A stretch of 64,000 nt of DNA from Cupriavidus pinatubonensis (GTDB lineage: Bacteria; Pseudomonadota; Gammaproteobacteria; Burkholderiales; Burkholderiaceae), in assembly GCF_019602855.1 (NCBI RefSeq), contig NZ_CP080767.1, positions 1,550,001-1,614,000 of the forward strand, given 5' to 3'. The translations under genes were made by a program, and so were the position numbers. Of the stretch, positions 53,474-61,457 are shown piece by piece. The notes beneath the pieces were generated by a model, which saw only the letters and a program-made list of their open reading frames with translations, was not told where the DNA came from and ran no database searches. How positions within the stretch are numbered: the first letter of the stretch is position 1; every line of letters begins with the position of its first letter.

Positions 53474-55030
53474 ATGCACATCGGCCAACCACGCCCCGCC
53501 GGAGCCGACGCTTTGTCCTTATTCAGCCGCAGAGGTGTGTTTCCCGGCATGGCCGCGTGTTTCGCCGGCATGCTGATTGCGCTTGCGTCTGCATGCCAGG
53601 CTCAGGGCGGCGACAGCCTCCGCGTCGGTTCCAAGCGCTTTACCGAGTCCTACATCCTTGGGGAATTGCTGACGCAAGCTGCCGGCAATGCGCGTCATCA
53701 CGCGGGGCTGGGCAATTCCGCGATCGTGTTCGAAGCGTTAAGGTCGGGCAGCATTGACCTCTATCCCGACTACACCGGCACGCTCGCGAGCGAGATCCTG
53801 AAGCTGCCGCCGGGCGCGACGCTGGCACAGATCAACGATGCGCTGCGGCCGATGGGGCTCGGCGCGGGCATCGCGCTGGGATTCGAGAACACCTATGCGC
53901 TGGCTGTGCAGGAAACGCGTGCCCCTGGCTTGCGCCGGCTGAGCGATCTGGCGCGGCAGTCGCAGTTGCGCATGGGCCTGTCGCATGAGTTCCTGGGGCG
54001 TGCCGATGGATGGCCGGGACTGGCCAGGCGTTATGGGCTCCCGCAGAAGCCGGTCGGACTCGACCACGGTGTAGCCTACGAAGCGTTGGCAGCCGGGCAG
54101 GTCGATGTGATCGACATCTATTCGACGGACGCCAAGATCCGCAAATACCAGTTGCGCGTGCTAGAGGATGATTTGCACTTCTTTCCGCGCTATGACGCCG
54201 TGGTCGTTTACCGGCTGGACGTGCCGCGCCGGTTTCCGGCGGCTTGGCAGGCGCTGCAGGCGCTGGCCGGACGCATCAGCGCGGCGGACATGGTGGCGAT
54301 GAACGCGGCGGCCGAAATCGACGGCCAGTCGTTCGCGGCGATCGCGCGAGACTTCCTGTCCGGCCATGCGGCGAAGGCGCCAGCACGCGCCGGCCTGATG
54401 CAGGCGCTGCTTGATACCGACACGCTGCGCCTGACACGCCGCCACGTTGCGCTGGTGGTTGGCGCCGTGGGCGCGGCCACTCTCGCGGGCGTGCCGCTCG
54501 GCATCGTGTCGGCGCGGCGTCGGCGGCTGGGGCAGGGTGTGCTCGGCGTGGTCAGCATGCTGCAGACGGTGCCGTCGCTGGCGCTGCTGGCCATGCTGAT
54601 TCCGTTGCTCGGCCGCATCGGCGTCTGGCCGGCGATGGTGGCACTGTTCCTCTACGCATTGCTGCCGATCGTGCGCAATACCTGCACGGGGCTGCAGCAG
54701 GTTTCCGTCAGCATGCGGGACGCGGCGCGTGCGCTGGGCCTGCGCGATCTGCAGGTGCTGCGTTACGTCGAACTGCCGCTGGCGCTGCCGGTGGTACTGG
54801 CCGGCGTGAAGACCGCGGCGATCATCAGCGTGGGGACCGCGACCATCGCGGCGTTCGTCGGCGCCGGGGGCTACGGCGAGCGCATTGCCACCGGGCTAGC
54901 GCTCAACGACACGGTGATGCTGCTGGCCGGCGCCATACCCGCCGCCGTGCTGGCCCTGGCGGTCCAGGCCGGATTCGAGTTGCTGGAATGGGCGCTGCGC
55001 CGGAAGCGGCACGCCGGGCCCCCCATCTGA
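53474..55030 (+). CDS. Quaternary-amine-type ABC receptor-permease fusion (OpuC/OsmF-like)
   Basis: A 518-residue fusion. After a signal segment (MAACFAGMLIALASACQAQGG), the receptor domain (about 48-300) has LRVGSKRFTESYILGELL, GSIDLYPDYTGT and the later IDIYSTDAKI, typical of glycine betaine/choline receptors. The permease (about 320-515) has five hydrophobic spans and the ATPase-coupling loop DAARALGLRDLQVLRYVELPLALP. Known fusions of this class are commonly permease first; here the receptor is first. No ABC ATPase gene is beside it, so the motor must be encoded elsewhere or the system is defective. Confidence 0.85.
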   Translation: MHIGQPRPAGADALSLFSRRGVFPGMAACFAGMLIALASACQAQGGDSLRVGSKRFTESYILGELLTQAAGNARHHAGLGNSAIVFEALRSGSIDLYPDYTGTLASEILKLPPGATLAQINDALRPMGLGAGIALGFENTYALAVQETRAPGLRRLSDLARQSQLRMGLSHEFLGRADGWPGLARRYGLPQKPVGLDHGVAYEALAAGQVDVIDIYSTDAKIRKYQLRVLEDDLHFFPRYDAVVVYRLDVPRRFPAAWQALQALAGRISAADMVAMNAAAEIDGQSFAAIARDFLSGHAAKAPARAGLMQALLDTDTLRLTRRHVALVVGAVGAATLAGVPLGIVSARRRRLGQGVLGVVSMLQTVPSLALLAMLIPLLGRIGVWPAMVALFLYALLPIVRNTCTGLQQVSVSMRDAARALGLRDLQVLRYVELPLALPVVLAGVKTAAIISVGTATIAAFVGAGGYGERIATGLALNDTVMLLAGAIPAAVLALAVQAGFELLEWALRRKRHAGPPI

Positions 55031-55143
55031 TATGCAAGAATTCACGATATCTGCTGCTGTCATGTCCGCAGGCTGGCGCCGATAATCGGCGCCAGGGACT
55101 GGCAGCGCAAGGGCGGCTGCCTCCCCGAGACAAAGGAGTCGCC

Positions 55144-55329
55144 ATGAACCCGTTGAGGCTTGTCCGCACTGTGCTGTGGGGCTTTCTCGGCCTGCGCAAG
55201 GGCCAGGAGCACCAGCGCGATCTCGAGAACATGCGGCCGGTGCCGCTGATCCTGACCGGCGTGTCGCTGGCGGCCGGGCTGGTGTTTTGCCTGCTGATGG
55301 TGGCAAAGTTCGCGGTAGCCGGCGCCTGA
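55144..55329 (+). CDS. DUF2970-family small membrane protein
   Basis: A 61-residue protein with one C-terminal membrane span (PLILTGVSLAAGLVFCLLMVAKFAV). FLGLRKGQEHQRDLENMRPVPLI matches the DUF2970 pattern of a basic Gly/Lys/His-containing stretch before the span. Such proteins are found in many Burkholderiales next to cytochrome genes and have no known role. AAAGGAG precedes the ATG. The cytochrome gene follows 62 bases later. Confidence 0.8.
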   Translation: MNPLRLVRTVLWGFLGLRKGQEHQRDLENMRPVPLILTGVSLAAGLVFCLLMVAKFAVAGA

Positions 55330-55391
55330 GACTGGACGCCCCGACGGCACGCTGCCGTGCAACCCCAGAACAATAAGACCTGGACGGATCC

Positions 55392-56690
55392 ATGTTTTTC
55401 CCTGCAAGGCGGCTGCTGAGCGCCGCCACGCTGCTCGCTGGCCTGTTCGCCGGCTTGCCGGGCAGCATCGCCCCCGCTGCCGCAGCGGATGCCGCCTCCG
55501 CCGAGGTGGAACGCGGCCGCTATCTTGCGCGCGTCGCGAACTGCGTGGCCTGCCATACGCGCGAAGGCGGCAAGCCTTTCGCCGGCGGTCTGCCAATCCG
55601 CACCGAAGCCGGCACGCTTTACTCGACCAACATCACGCCGGATGTCACGACCGGTATCGGCGGCTACACGCTCGCCGAATTCGACCGTGCGGTGCGCCAG
55701 GGCGTCGCGCGCGACGGCAGGCGGCTGTATCCGGCCATGCCTTACCCGTCGTACGCGCGCATGCGGGCCGAAGACATTGCCGCGCTCTATGCCTACATGC
55801 GCGCCAGCGTGGTCCCCGTCACCCAGCGCAACACGGACGCCCAGATGCACTGGCCGTACAGCATGCGCTCGCTGCTGATCGTGTGGAACGCGCTGTATGT
55901 GAGTGGGGCACCGGTGCGCACCGATGCCGCAAAGGACGCGGCGTGGAACCGCGGCGCATACGTCGTGCAAGCTGTCGCGCATTGCGGGGCGTGCCACACG
56001 CCGCGCGGCTGGCTGTATGGCGAGAAAGGCCTCGACGAGCGCAGCAAGCGTTTCCTGTCGGGCGCCAGCGTGGAAGGGTGGTCGGCCACCAATCTGACCG
56101 GCGATCAGATCACGGGCCTGGGCGCCTGGTCGCGCGCGGAAATCGCCGAGTTCCTGCGCACCGGACGCAATGCGCACGCGACGTCGTTCGGGCCGATGTC
56201 CACGGTCATCTCCACGGCAACGCAATACATGACGCCAGCCGATCTCGATGCCGTGGCCGCCTACCTGAAGTCGCTGCCCGGCGCTCGCGGCGAAACCCGG
56301 CCGTTCCAGCATGACACATCGACTGCGCCAAGCCTGCTGGAGGGCCGCTACGACAGCCCTGGCGCGCGCCAGTATTCGCAGTTCTGCATGCCTTGCCATG
56401 GCGCCGACGGCAAAGGCTTTGCGCGCGTGTTTCCGCCGCTGGCCGGCAACCCGACGGTGGCGGACCCGAACCCGGCCTCGCTCGTGAATTTGTTGCTGAA
56501 TGGCGCAGTGACTGCCCGCATCAATACGGCGCCGACCGACTATCACATGCCCGGCTATGGCTGGACGCTGGACAACCAGGAGCTTGCCAACGTGCTCACC
56601 TTCATCCGCGGCAGTTGGGGCAACCGCGCCGCGCCTGTCAGCGAAGCTGACGTAGCGGCACGCCGGCGCCAGCTCGAAGCCACCCGCTGA
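55392..56690 (+). CDS. Tri-haem cytochrome c, alcohol/gluconate dehydrogenase subunit II type
   Basis: A 432-residue exported cytochrome with three CxxCH haem sites at Cys51-His55 (CVACH), Cys198-His202 (CGACH) and Cys332-His336 (CMPCH). The signal peptide ends around AAAADAA near residue 33. The three-domain layout is that of membrane dehydrogenase cytochromes that pass electrons from a periplasmic oxidoreductase to ubiquinone or a terminal oxidase. The downstream FAD enzyme, 17 bases away, is its likely partner. Confidence 0.92.
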   Translation: MFFPARRLLSAATLLAGLFAGLPGSIAPAAAADAASAEVERGRYLARVANCVACHTREGGKPFAGGLPIRTEAGTLYSTNITPDVTTGIGGYTLAEFDRAVRQGVARDGRRLYPAMPYPSYARMRAEDIAALYAYMRASVVPVTQRNTDAQMHWPYSMRSLLIVWNALYVSGAPVRTDAAKDAAWNRGAYVVQAVAHCGACHTPRGWLYGEKGLDERSKRFLSGASVEGWSATNLTGDQITGLGAWSRAEIAEFLRTGRNAHATSFGPMSTVISTATQYMTPADLDAVAAYLKSLPGARGETRPFQHDTSTAPSLLEGRYDSPGARQYSQFCMPCHGADGKGFARVFPPLAGNPTVADPNPASLVNLLLNGAVTARINTAPTDYHMPGYGWTLDNQELANVLTFIRGSWGNRAAPVSEADVAARRRQLEATR

Positions 56691-56707
56691 TCCCGCCACG
56701 ACGACCC

Positions 56708-58546
56708 ATGACGATTTCGCGCAGAGATTTCCTCAACGGCACCGCGCTCGCCATCGCCGCCGGCATGGCGCCCGCGCAACTGCTGGCCGCCGCGCAGGGG
56801 CAGCCGGGCGCAGCTTATCCGCCCGCGCTGACCGGCTTGCGCGGCAACCATGCCGGCACATTCACGCTTGCGCACAGCCTCGCGCGCGAAGGCGCCAAGT
56901 ATCCGACGGTGATGGCCCGCGAGTCCTTCGATCTCGTGGTGGTGGGCGGCGGGCTGAGCGGGCTGGCGGCTGCGTGGTTCTACCAGCGTCGTTTCGGGAC
57001 CGGGAAGCGCATCCTGGTCCTGGATAACCACGACGATTTCGGCGGTCACGCCAAGCGCAACGAATTCACGGTGCGCGGCAAGCGGTTGGTGACCTATGGC
57101 GGCAGCGCCGAGGTGCCGCCCTCGGCCGCCACCGACGCTGCCGTGCGCGAACTGTTCACCGGCCTGGGCGTCGATGCCGCACGCACACCGCCGGCCGAAC
57201 AGGCGGACCCTTACGCCGCGCTCGGCATGGGCCGTGCGGTGTTCTTCGATGCCGACCACTTCGGCCGCGACCAGTGGCTGGCCGGCGACCCGTTTGGCGA
57301 ATACGTCGATGCACGGGCCGGGCGGCAGGGCTCCGCGGCGCCGGACGCAGCAGCCTTGTCGCGCTTCCTCGATGCTGCGCCGTTGCCGCTGCAGGATCGC
57401 GCGGCACTGGCCCGGCTTGTCGACGGCACCACCGATTATCTGACGGGCATGCCGGCCGGCGAACGTGCGGCGTACCTCCGCAGCACGCGCTACGCGGCAT
57501 TCCTGCGCGACAAGGCCGGCATCGGCCTGGCCGGACAACGCTTCCTGCGCAGCCGCAGCAACGATACCTATGCGCTCGATGCCGACGGCATCAGCGTGGC
57601 GGATGCCATCGGCATCGGTCTGCCGGCGGGCGCGGGCATGCCGGCGCCTTCGCCCGATCCTCGCCTTGGAAAATCGCCGGCTTCGCGGCTGTGGTTCCCG
57701 GACGGCAATGCCTCGCTCGCGCGACTGCTCGTGCAGCGCATGATTCCAGGCGTGGCGAAGTTAACGCGTCCGTCGGACATCATGAATGCGGCCTTCGATT
57801 ACGGGCGGCTCGACCAGGAAGGTGCGCCGGTGCGGCTGCGCCTGGAAGCCACGGCCATCGCCGTCGATCCGGACGGACCGATCACGCGTGTCACATATGG
57901 CTGGCGCGGCAACCTGCATCGCATCGAAGCGCGCCACGTGGTGCTCGCGGGCTGGAACATGATGGTGCCGTACCTGATGCCATCGCTGCCGGCTACGCAG
58001 CGCGACACCATGCGTGCCGAAGTGAAAGCGCCGTTGGTCTATACGAAGGTCGCGCTCGACCACTGGCGCGCATTTGCCGCGCTCCAGACGCGGCGCATTC
58101 ACGCGCCGGCCATGGCCTACACCGATCTCTGGCTGGAGCCGCCTGCCGGCACAAGTCCGGCTGATCCGGCGGTGCTGCACATGCTCTACGTGCCGACGGT
58201 GCCCGACAGCGGCATGAGCGCACGCGAGCGCTTCCGCGCAGGGCGTGCGTTCCTGCTCGGCACGCCGTTCAGCGAACTGGAGCGTGGCATCCGTACACAG
58301 CTTGACCGCATGCTCGGGACTGCCGGGTTTGCGTCAAAGGATGTCATTCGCGCGATCACCGTCAACCGATGGGCGCACGGCTACAGCTATCGGCCTGACA
58401 GCCTTGCCGGAGAAGATGCGGCCACGTGGGCGTCGCCCGCGGGGGTAGGTAATGTGAGTTTTGCGGGTAGCGACAGCGCAGGGAGTCCGTCACTGACGGG
58501 GGCGATTGCGCGGGGGCGGAGTGCCGTGGACAGGCTGCCGGTCTGA
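56708..58546 (+). CDS. Tat-exported FAD-dependent oxidoreductase, spermidine-dehydrogenase-like
   Basis: A 612-residue flavoprotein. The N-terminus MTISRRDFLNGTALAIAAGM is a clear twin-arginine signal (RRDFLNG), so it is exported folded. The FAD loop is VVVGGGLSGLAAAWFYQ near residue 78, and DNHDDFGGHAKRNEF follows. The start and these stretches resemble spermidine dehydrogenase (SpdH), a periplasmic enzyme with FAD and haem b, as I recall it. Substrate is therefore a guess: an amine such as spermidine. Pairing with the cytochrome gives an electron path. Confidence 0.8.
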   Translation: MTISRRDFLNGTALAIAAGMAPAQLLAAAQGQPGAAYPPALTGLRGNHAGTFTLAHSLAREGAKYPTVMARESFDLVVVGGGLSGLAAAWFYQRRFGTGKRILVLDNHDDFGGHAKRNEFTVRGKRLVTYGGSAEVPPSAATDAAVRELFTGLGVDAARTPPAEQADPYAALGMGRAVFFDADHFGRDQWLAGDPFGEYVDARAGRQGSAAPDAAALSRFLDAAPLPLQDRAALARLVDGTTDYLTGMPAGERAAYLRSTRYAAFLRDKAGIGLAGQRFLRSRSNDTYALDADGISVADAIGIGLPAGAGMPAPSPDPRLGKSPASRLWFPDGNASLARLLVQRMIPGVAKLTRPSDIMNAAFDYGRLDQEGAPVRLRLEATAIAVDPDGPITRVTYGWRGNLHRIEARHVVLAGWNMMVPYLMPSLPATQRDTMRAEVKAPLVYTKVALDHWRAFAALQTRRIHAPAMAYTDLWLEPPAGTSPADPAVLHMLYVPTVPDSGMSARERFRAGRAFLLGTPFSELERGIRTQLDRMLGTAGFASKDVIRAITVNRWAHGYSYRPDSLAGEDAATWASPAGVGNVSFAGSDSAGSPSLTGAIARGRSAVDRLPV

Positions 58547-58548
58547 AG

Positions 58549-59529
58549 TCAGGCAAGCGTCTCCCGCCCATGCGGCGCATCGAGATCCAGCACCGGCCCC
58601 GCAGGCACGATACCTGCCGGATTCAGCGTACGGTGGCTTTCATAGTAATGGCGCTTGATGTGCTCAACATTCACAGTCTCCGCAATACCCGAATGCTGGT
58701 AGATATCTCGCACAAACGCTGACAGGGCAGGGTAATCGGCAATCCGCCGCAGATTGCACTTGAAGTGCCCCACATACACGGGGTCGAAGCGAACCAGCGT
58801 GGTGAACAGCCGGATGTCAGCCTCCGTCAGGCGATTGCCCACGAGATAGCGCTGCATCGACAGCCGGTTGTCGAGCCAGTCGAGCGTCTCGAACAGCGGC
58901 CACACGGCTTCTTCATACGCTTGCTGCATCGTGGCGAAGCCGGCCTTGTACACGCCGTTGTTGACGGTGTCATAGACACGCGCGTTGACCGCGTCGATTT
59001 CCTCGCGCAATTCCGCCGGGTAGTAATCGCCCGGCCTGGCGCCGACCGCGTCGAACGCACTGTTCATCATGCGCAGGATTTCCGACGACTCGTTGTTCAC
59101 GATGGTGGCCCGCTGCCGGTCCCACAGAACGGGCACCGTGACCCGGCCCGTGTATTGCGGATCTGCCGCCGTATAGACCTGGTGCAGTACGCGCGCGTGA
59201 TTGACAGTGTCTGGCACCACGCCGGGACCTTCGGAAAAGGTCCAGCCTTCTTCACGCATGAGCCAGTGCACGACCGAGACGCCGATCATGTCATCCAGCC
59301 CCTTGAGGCGCCGCATGATCAGCGTGCGATGCGCCCACGGACACGCAAGGCTGACGTACAGATGGTAGCGCCCGGCCTGCGCCGCGAAGCCGCCGTTGCC
59401 CGACGGGCCCGGTGCGCCATCGGCCGTGATCCAGTTTCGGAATGCTGCGTCCTTGCGCACGAAGCGCCCGCCGGTGGAGGCGGTGTCATACCACTTGTCC
59501 TGCCACTGGCCATTTACCAGAAGTCCCAT
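58549..59529 (-). CDS. Glutathionyl-hydroquinone reductase (Xi-class GST, YqjG-like)
   Basis: A 326-residue glutathione transferase-fold protein. The catalytic Cys lies in LACPWAHRTLIMRRLKGL (CPWAHR is the Xi-class hallmark), and the C-terminal domain includes LDWLDNRLSMQRYLVGNRLTEADIRLFTTLVRFDPVYVGHFKCN. It reduces glutathionyl-hydroquinones, helping quinone and chlorinated aromatic metabolism. ATG 59529 has AGGAG six bases ahead; the frame is open further upstream without family-like sequence. Its stop is two bases from the convergent FAD gene stop. Confidence 0.9.
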   Translation of the reverse strand: MGLLVNGQWQDKWYDTASTGGRFVRKDAAFRNWITADGAPGPSGNGGFAAQAGRYHLYVSLACPWAHRTLIMRRLKGLDDMIGVSVVHWLMREEGWTFSEGPGVVPDTVNHARVLHQVYTAADPQYTGRVTVPVLWDRQRATIVNNESSEILRMMNSAFDAVGARPGDYYPAELREEIDAVNARVYDTVNNGVYKAGFATMQQAYEEAVWPLFETLDWLDNRLSMQRYLVGNRLTEADIRLFTTLVRFDPVYVGHFKCNLRRIADYPALSAFVRDIYQHSGIAETVNVEHIKRHYYESHRTLNPAGIVPAGPVLDLDAPHGRETLA

Positions 59530-59683
59530 TTGCTGCTCCTTGACGGTGGCGCGCGGTGTGCGTGTTGCGCGGGCCGATGCCGCCATGGTGAGCGCTTTCG
59601 GACGGCTTTCCCTACGATTTTCCAGAGCAACTCGTTCGACTGCGTTGAACAAGTTGCCGCCTGATCCACTTTCGAAAGCGGCT

Positions 59684-60685
59684 TCAGCGGTCCGTCGACT
59701 GCGCCAGCAGGTCATCGATCTCCGCGTCCTTTTCCTGCCAGCGTGCGTCGAGCCAGCGATGGAAATCGCCACGGAATCTGGAATCGGTGCCGTAGTCTGC
59801 GTTGCAGAATGCAGTCGGGATGGGCAGTTGCCGCATGCGCACGATTACCGGGCCCGTACGTCCGCACGCAAACTGCCAGAAGCTCGGTGAACCGTGCGGA
59901 TAAACGATGGTGGCGTCGAGCAGCGCACGAAAGCGACTTCCCATGCAGTTGATTGTCACTGCAAGCCCGCCTGCGCGCGGCTTGAGCAGGTGTCGGTACG
60001 GCGACGCCTGCGCCGCGCGCTTGGCTTCGCTGAAGCGCGTGCCTTCGGCGAACACCATCACGCTGGTGGGAGACAAAGAAAATTTCTCGCAGGCGCGCCG
60101 CGCGGTTTCCTGGTCCTCGCGCCGCAGTTCGGGCCTGCGGCGCAACTGCGCCCGCGTGTGGCGCTTCATGAACGGAAAGTCCAGCGCCCACCACGCCAGG
60201 CCGATGAACGGCACATAGAGCAACTGCTGCTTGAGGAAGAACTTCAGCAGCGGCACGCGCCCGTTGAGCACACGCTGCAGCACGAAGATGTCCACCCACG
60301 ACTGGTGGTTGCAGTTGACCAGGTACCAGTCGGAACGTGCCAGGCCGGTCACGCCGTCAACGTCCCACGCGTGCCGCTGGATCGCGCCGAACCACGCGCC
60401 GTTGCAACGGATCCATGCACGCGCGACGGCATTGAGTATGGGGTCGAGGCGCCGCCTGGCACCGGGCATCGGCAAGGCCAGCTTCAGCAGTGCCAGCGGG
60501 AACAGCAGCAGGCACCAGAACACGGTGTTGAGCCCCAGCACGAGCAGGCTGGCGGCACCCAGCGGCCAGCTATGCGGCGGAGGGCGCGATGTGCGCTGGT
60601 GGGCGGGGCGGACGTTGGTTTCGTGGTGACCGGGCTGGCCGGCAGCGATGGCGCTGCCGGCGTCGGGGGAGGGAGGCGATGTCAT
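59684..60685 (-). CDS. PlsC-type lysophospholipid acyltransferase (YihG-like)
   Basis: A 333-residue 1-acyl-glycerol-phosphate acyltransferase homologue. The NHQSWVD motif (the H-x4-D catalytic pair) is near residue 127, and VFAEGTRFSEAKR carries the second glycerol-phosphate motif near residue 213. One or two N-terminal spans (SLLVLGLNTVFWCLLLFPLALLKLAL) place it at the inner membrane. The Pro/His/Arg-rich first 35 residues are not conserved in the family, and a later start is possible. Confidence 0.87.
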   Translation of the reverse strand: MTSPPSPDAGSAIAAGQPGHHETNVRPAHQRTSRPPPHSWPLGAASLLVLGLNTVFWCLLLFPLALLKLALPMPGARRRLDPILNAVARAWIRCNGAWFGAIQRHAWDVDGVTGLARSDWYLVNCNHQSWVDIFVLQRVLNGRVPLLKFFLKQQLLYVPFIGLAWWALDFPFMKRHTRAQLRRRPELRREDQETARRACEKFSLSPTSVMVFAEGTRFSEAKRAAQASPYRHLLKPRAGGLAVTINCMGSRFRALLDATIVYPHGSPSFWQFACGRTGPVIVRMRQLPIPTAFCNADYGTDSRFRGDFHRWLDARWQEKDAEIDDLLAQSTDR

Positions 60686-60776
60686 GCGCGCAAGTTTGGC
60701 GGCGCAAAGCGCACGAGGACTTGCGCGGGATCAAGTCCTGTCCGATGCGATCCGGAAATCAACGATTGTCGCCGGA

Positions 60777-61103
60777 TCACTCGGCGTCCTTCTTGGCAGG
60801 CGCCTTCTTATGGCTGTTGTGTGACTTGCCAGACGATTTCGGCTGCGTGGATTTGTCATCCGCGAGCGAAGAGGCCGTGCCTTGCTTTGCGCCTTGCGTG
60901 TACGGATCGAACTTGTCCCCGGCGCGCTGCGAGTCTGGGACGTAGCCGTCCTTGTTGGTGGCACGCTGCGCATCGGGAACGTAGCCGTCCTTGTTGGTGC
61001 TGCGCATGTTGTAGTCGTAGCGGTCCGCCGGATTGGCGGGCCCCGCGGCGTAGGCGGCCATTGGGGCAAGAGCGGCGATGGCCAGTGCGGCAACGGCTTT
61101 CAT
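60777..61103 (-). CDS. Small exported protein with a tandem NKDGYVPD repeat
   Basis: A 108-residue protein with a clear signal peptide (MKAVAALAIAALAPMAAYAA, cleavage near residue 20). Residues about 36-60 hold two copies of TNKDGYVPDxQRA, preceded by YDYNMRS; the C-terminus is Lys/Ser-rich (KSSGKSHNSHKKAPAKKDAE). No family is recognised. It is a candidate secreted or periplasmic structural or metal-binding protein. AAGGAG precedes the ATG on the reverse strand. Confidence 0.75.
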   Translation of the reverse strand: MKAVAALAIAALAPMAAYAAGPANPADRYDYNMRSTNKDGYVPDAQRATNKDGYVPDSQRAGDKFDPYTQGAKQGTASSLADDKSTQPKSSGKSHNSHKKAPAKKDAE

Positions 61104-61457
61104 GAGTGCTCCTTGCGAATCGGGATCACGCAGATCCCATCTGGGGACGTGCCAGACCCTAGCCTAGGCGCATCGGCCACAAAGTTCCAGTGCCGGGTAA
61201 GGCGGCATGTGTCGTGAACGTTGCCCGACTGTCTCAATCTGAGACACCGTGATCGTCGACGGAAATCGAGTACCGCGTCGGCAGTGAAATTGCGCTGCCA
61301 GCCGTCTTGTATTCGCGGGAATGCTCCAATAAAGTACCGTCCAGCTTACGCGCGGGTCGCCAGTGGCGGCGCGGCGCGAAGACCGACCGGTCTCACGCGA
61401 AGGCCGGCATCCCGCTGTCGTGCCCGCTGCGCACGCTGGCCAACGGAGACAAACGCA
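61104..61457. other. 354-bp divergent region between the small exported protein and the activator gene
   Basis: No gene is supported. The left end holds the ribosome site of the small exported protein. The activator side contains the palindrome at 61230-61246 and then about 210 bases of leader before ATG 61458. No good sigma-54 promoter was found here, so the activator is probably transcribed from a sigma-70 promoter near the palindrome and may repress or activate itself. Confidence 0.6.
61230..61246. promoter_or_regulatory. Perfect TGTCTCA-ATC-TGAGACA palindrome upstream of the activator gene
   Basis: TGTCTCA and TGAGACA are perfect inverted 7-mers around ATC. A near-identical site occurs 2.2 kb downstream at 63407-63423, ahead of the aldehyde dehydrogenase gene. 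Sites of the TGTC-N-GACA form are bound by AcoR-like activators. It is likely an autoregulatory site. Confidence 0.65.
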
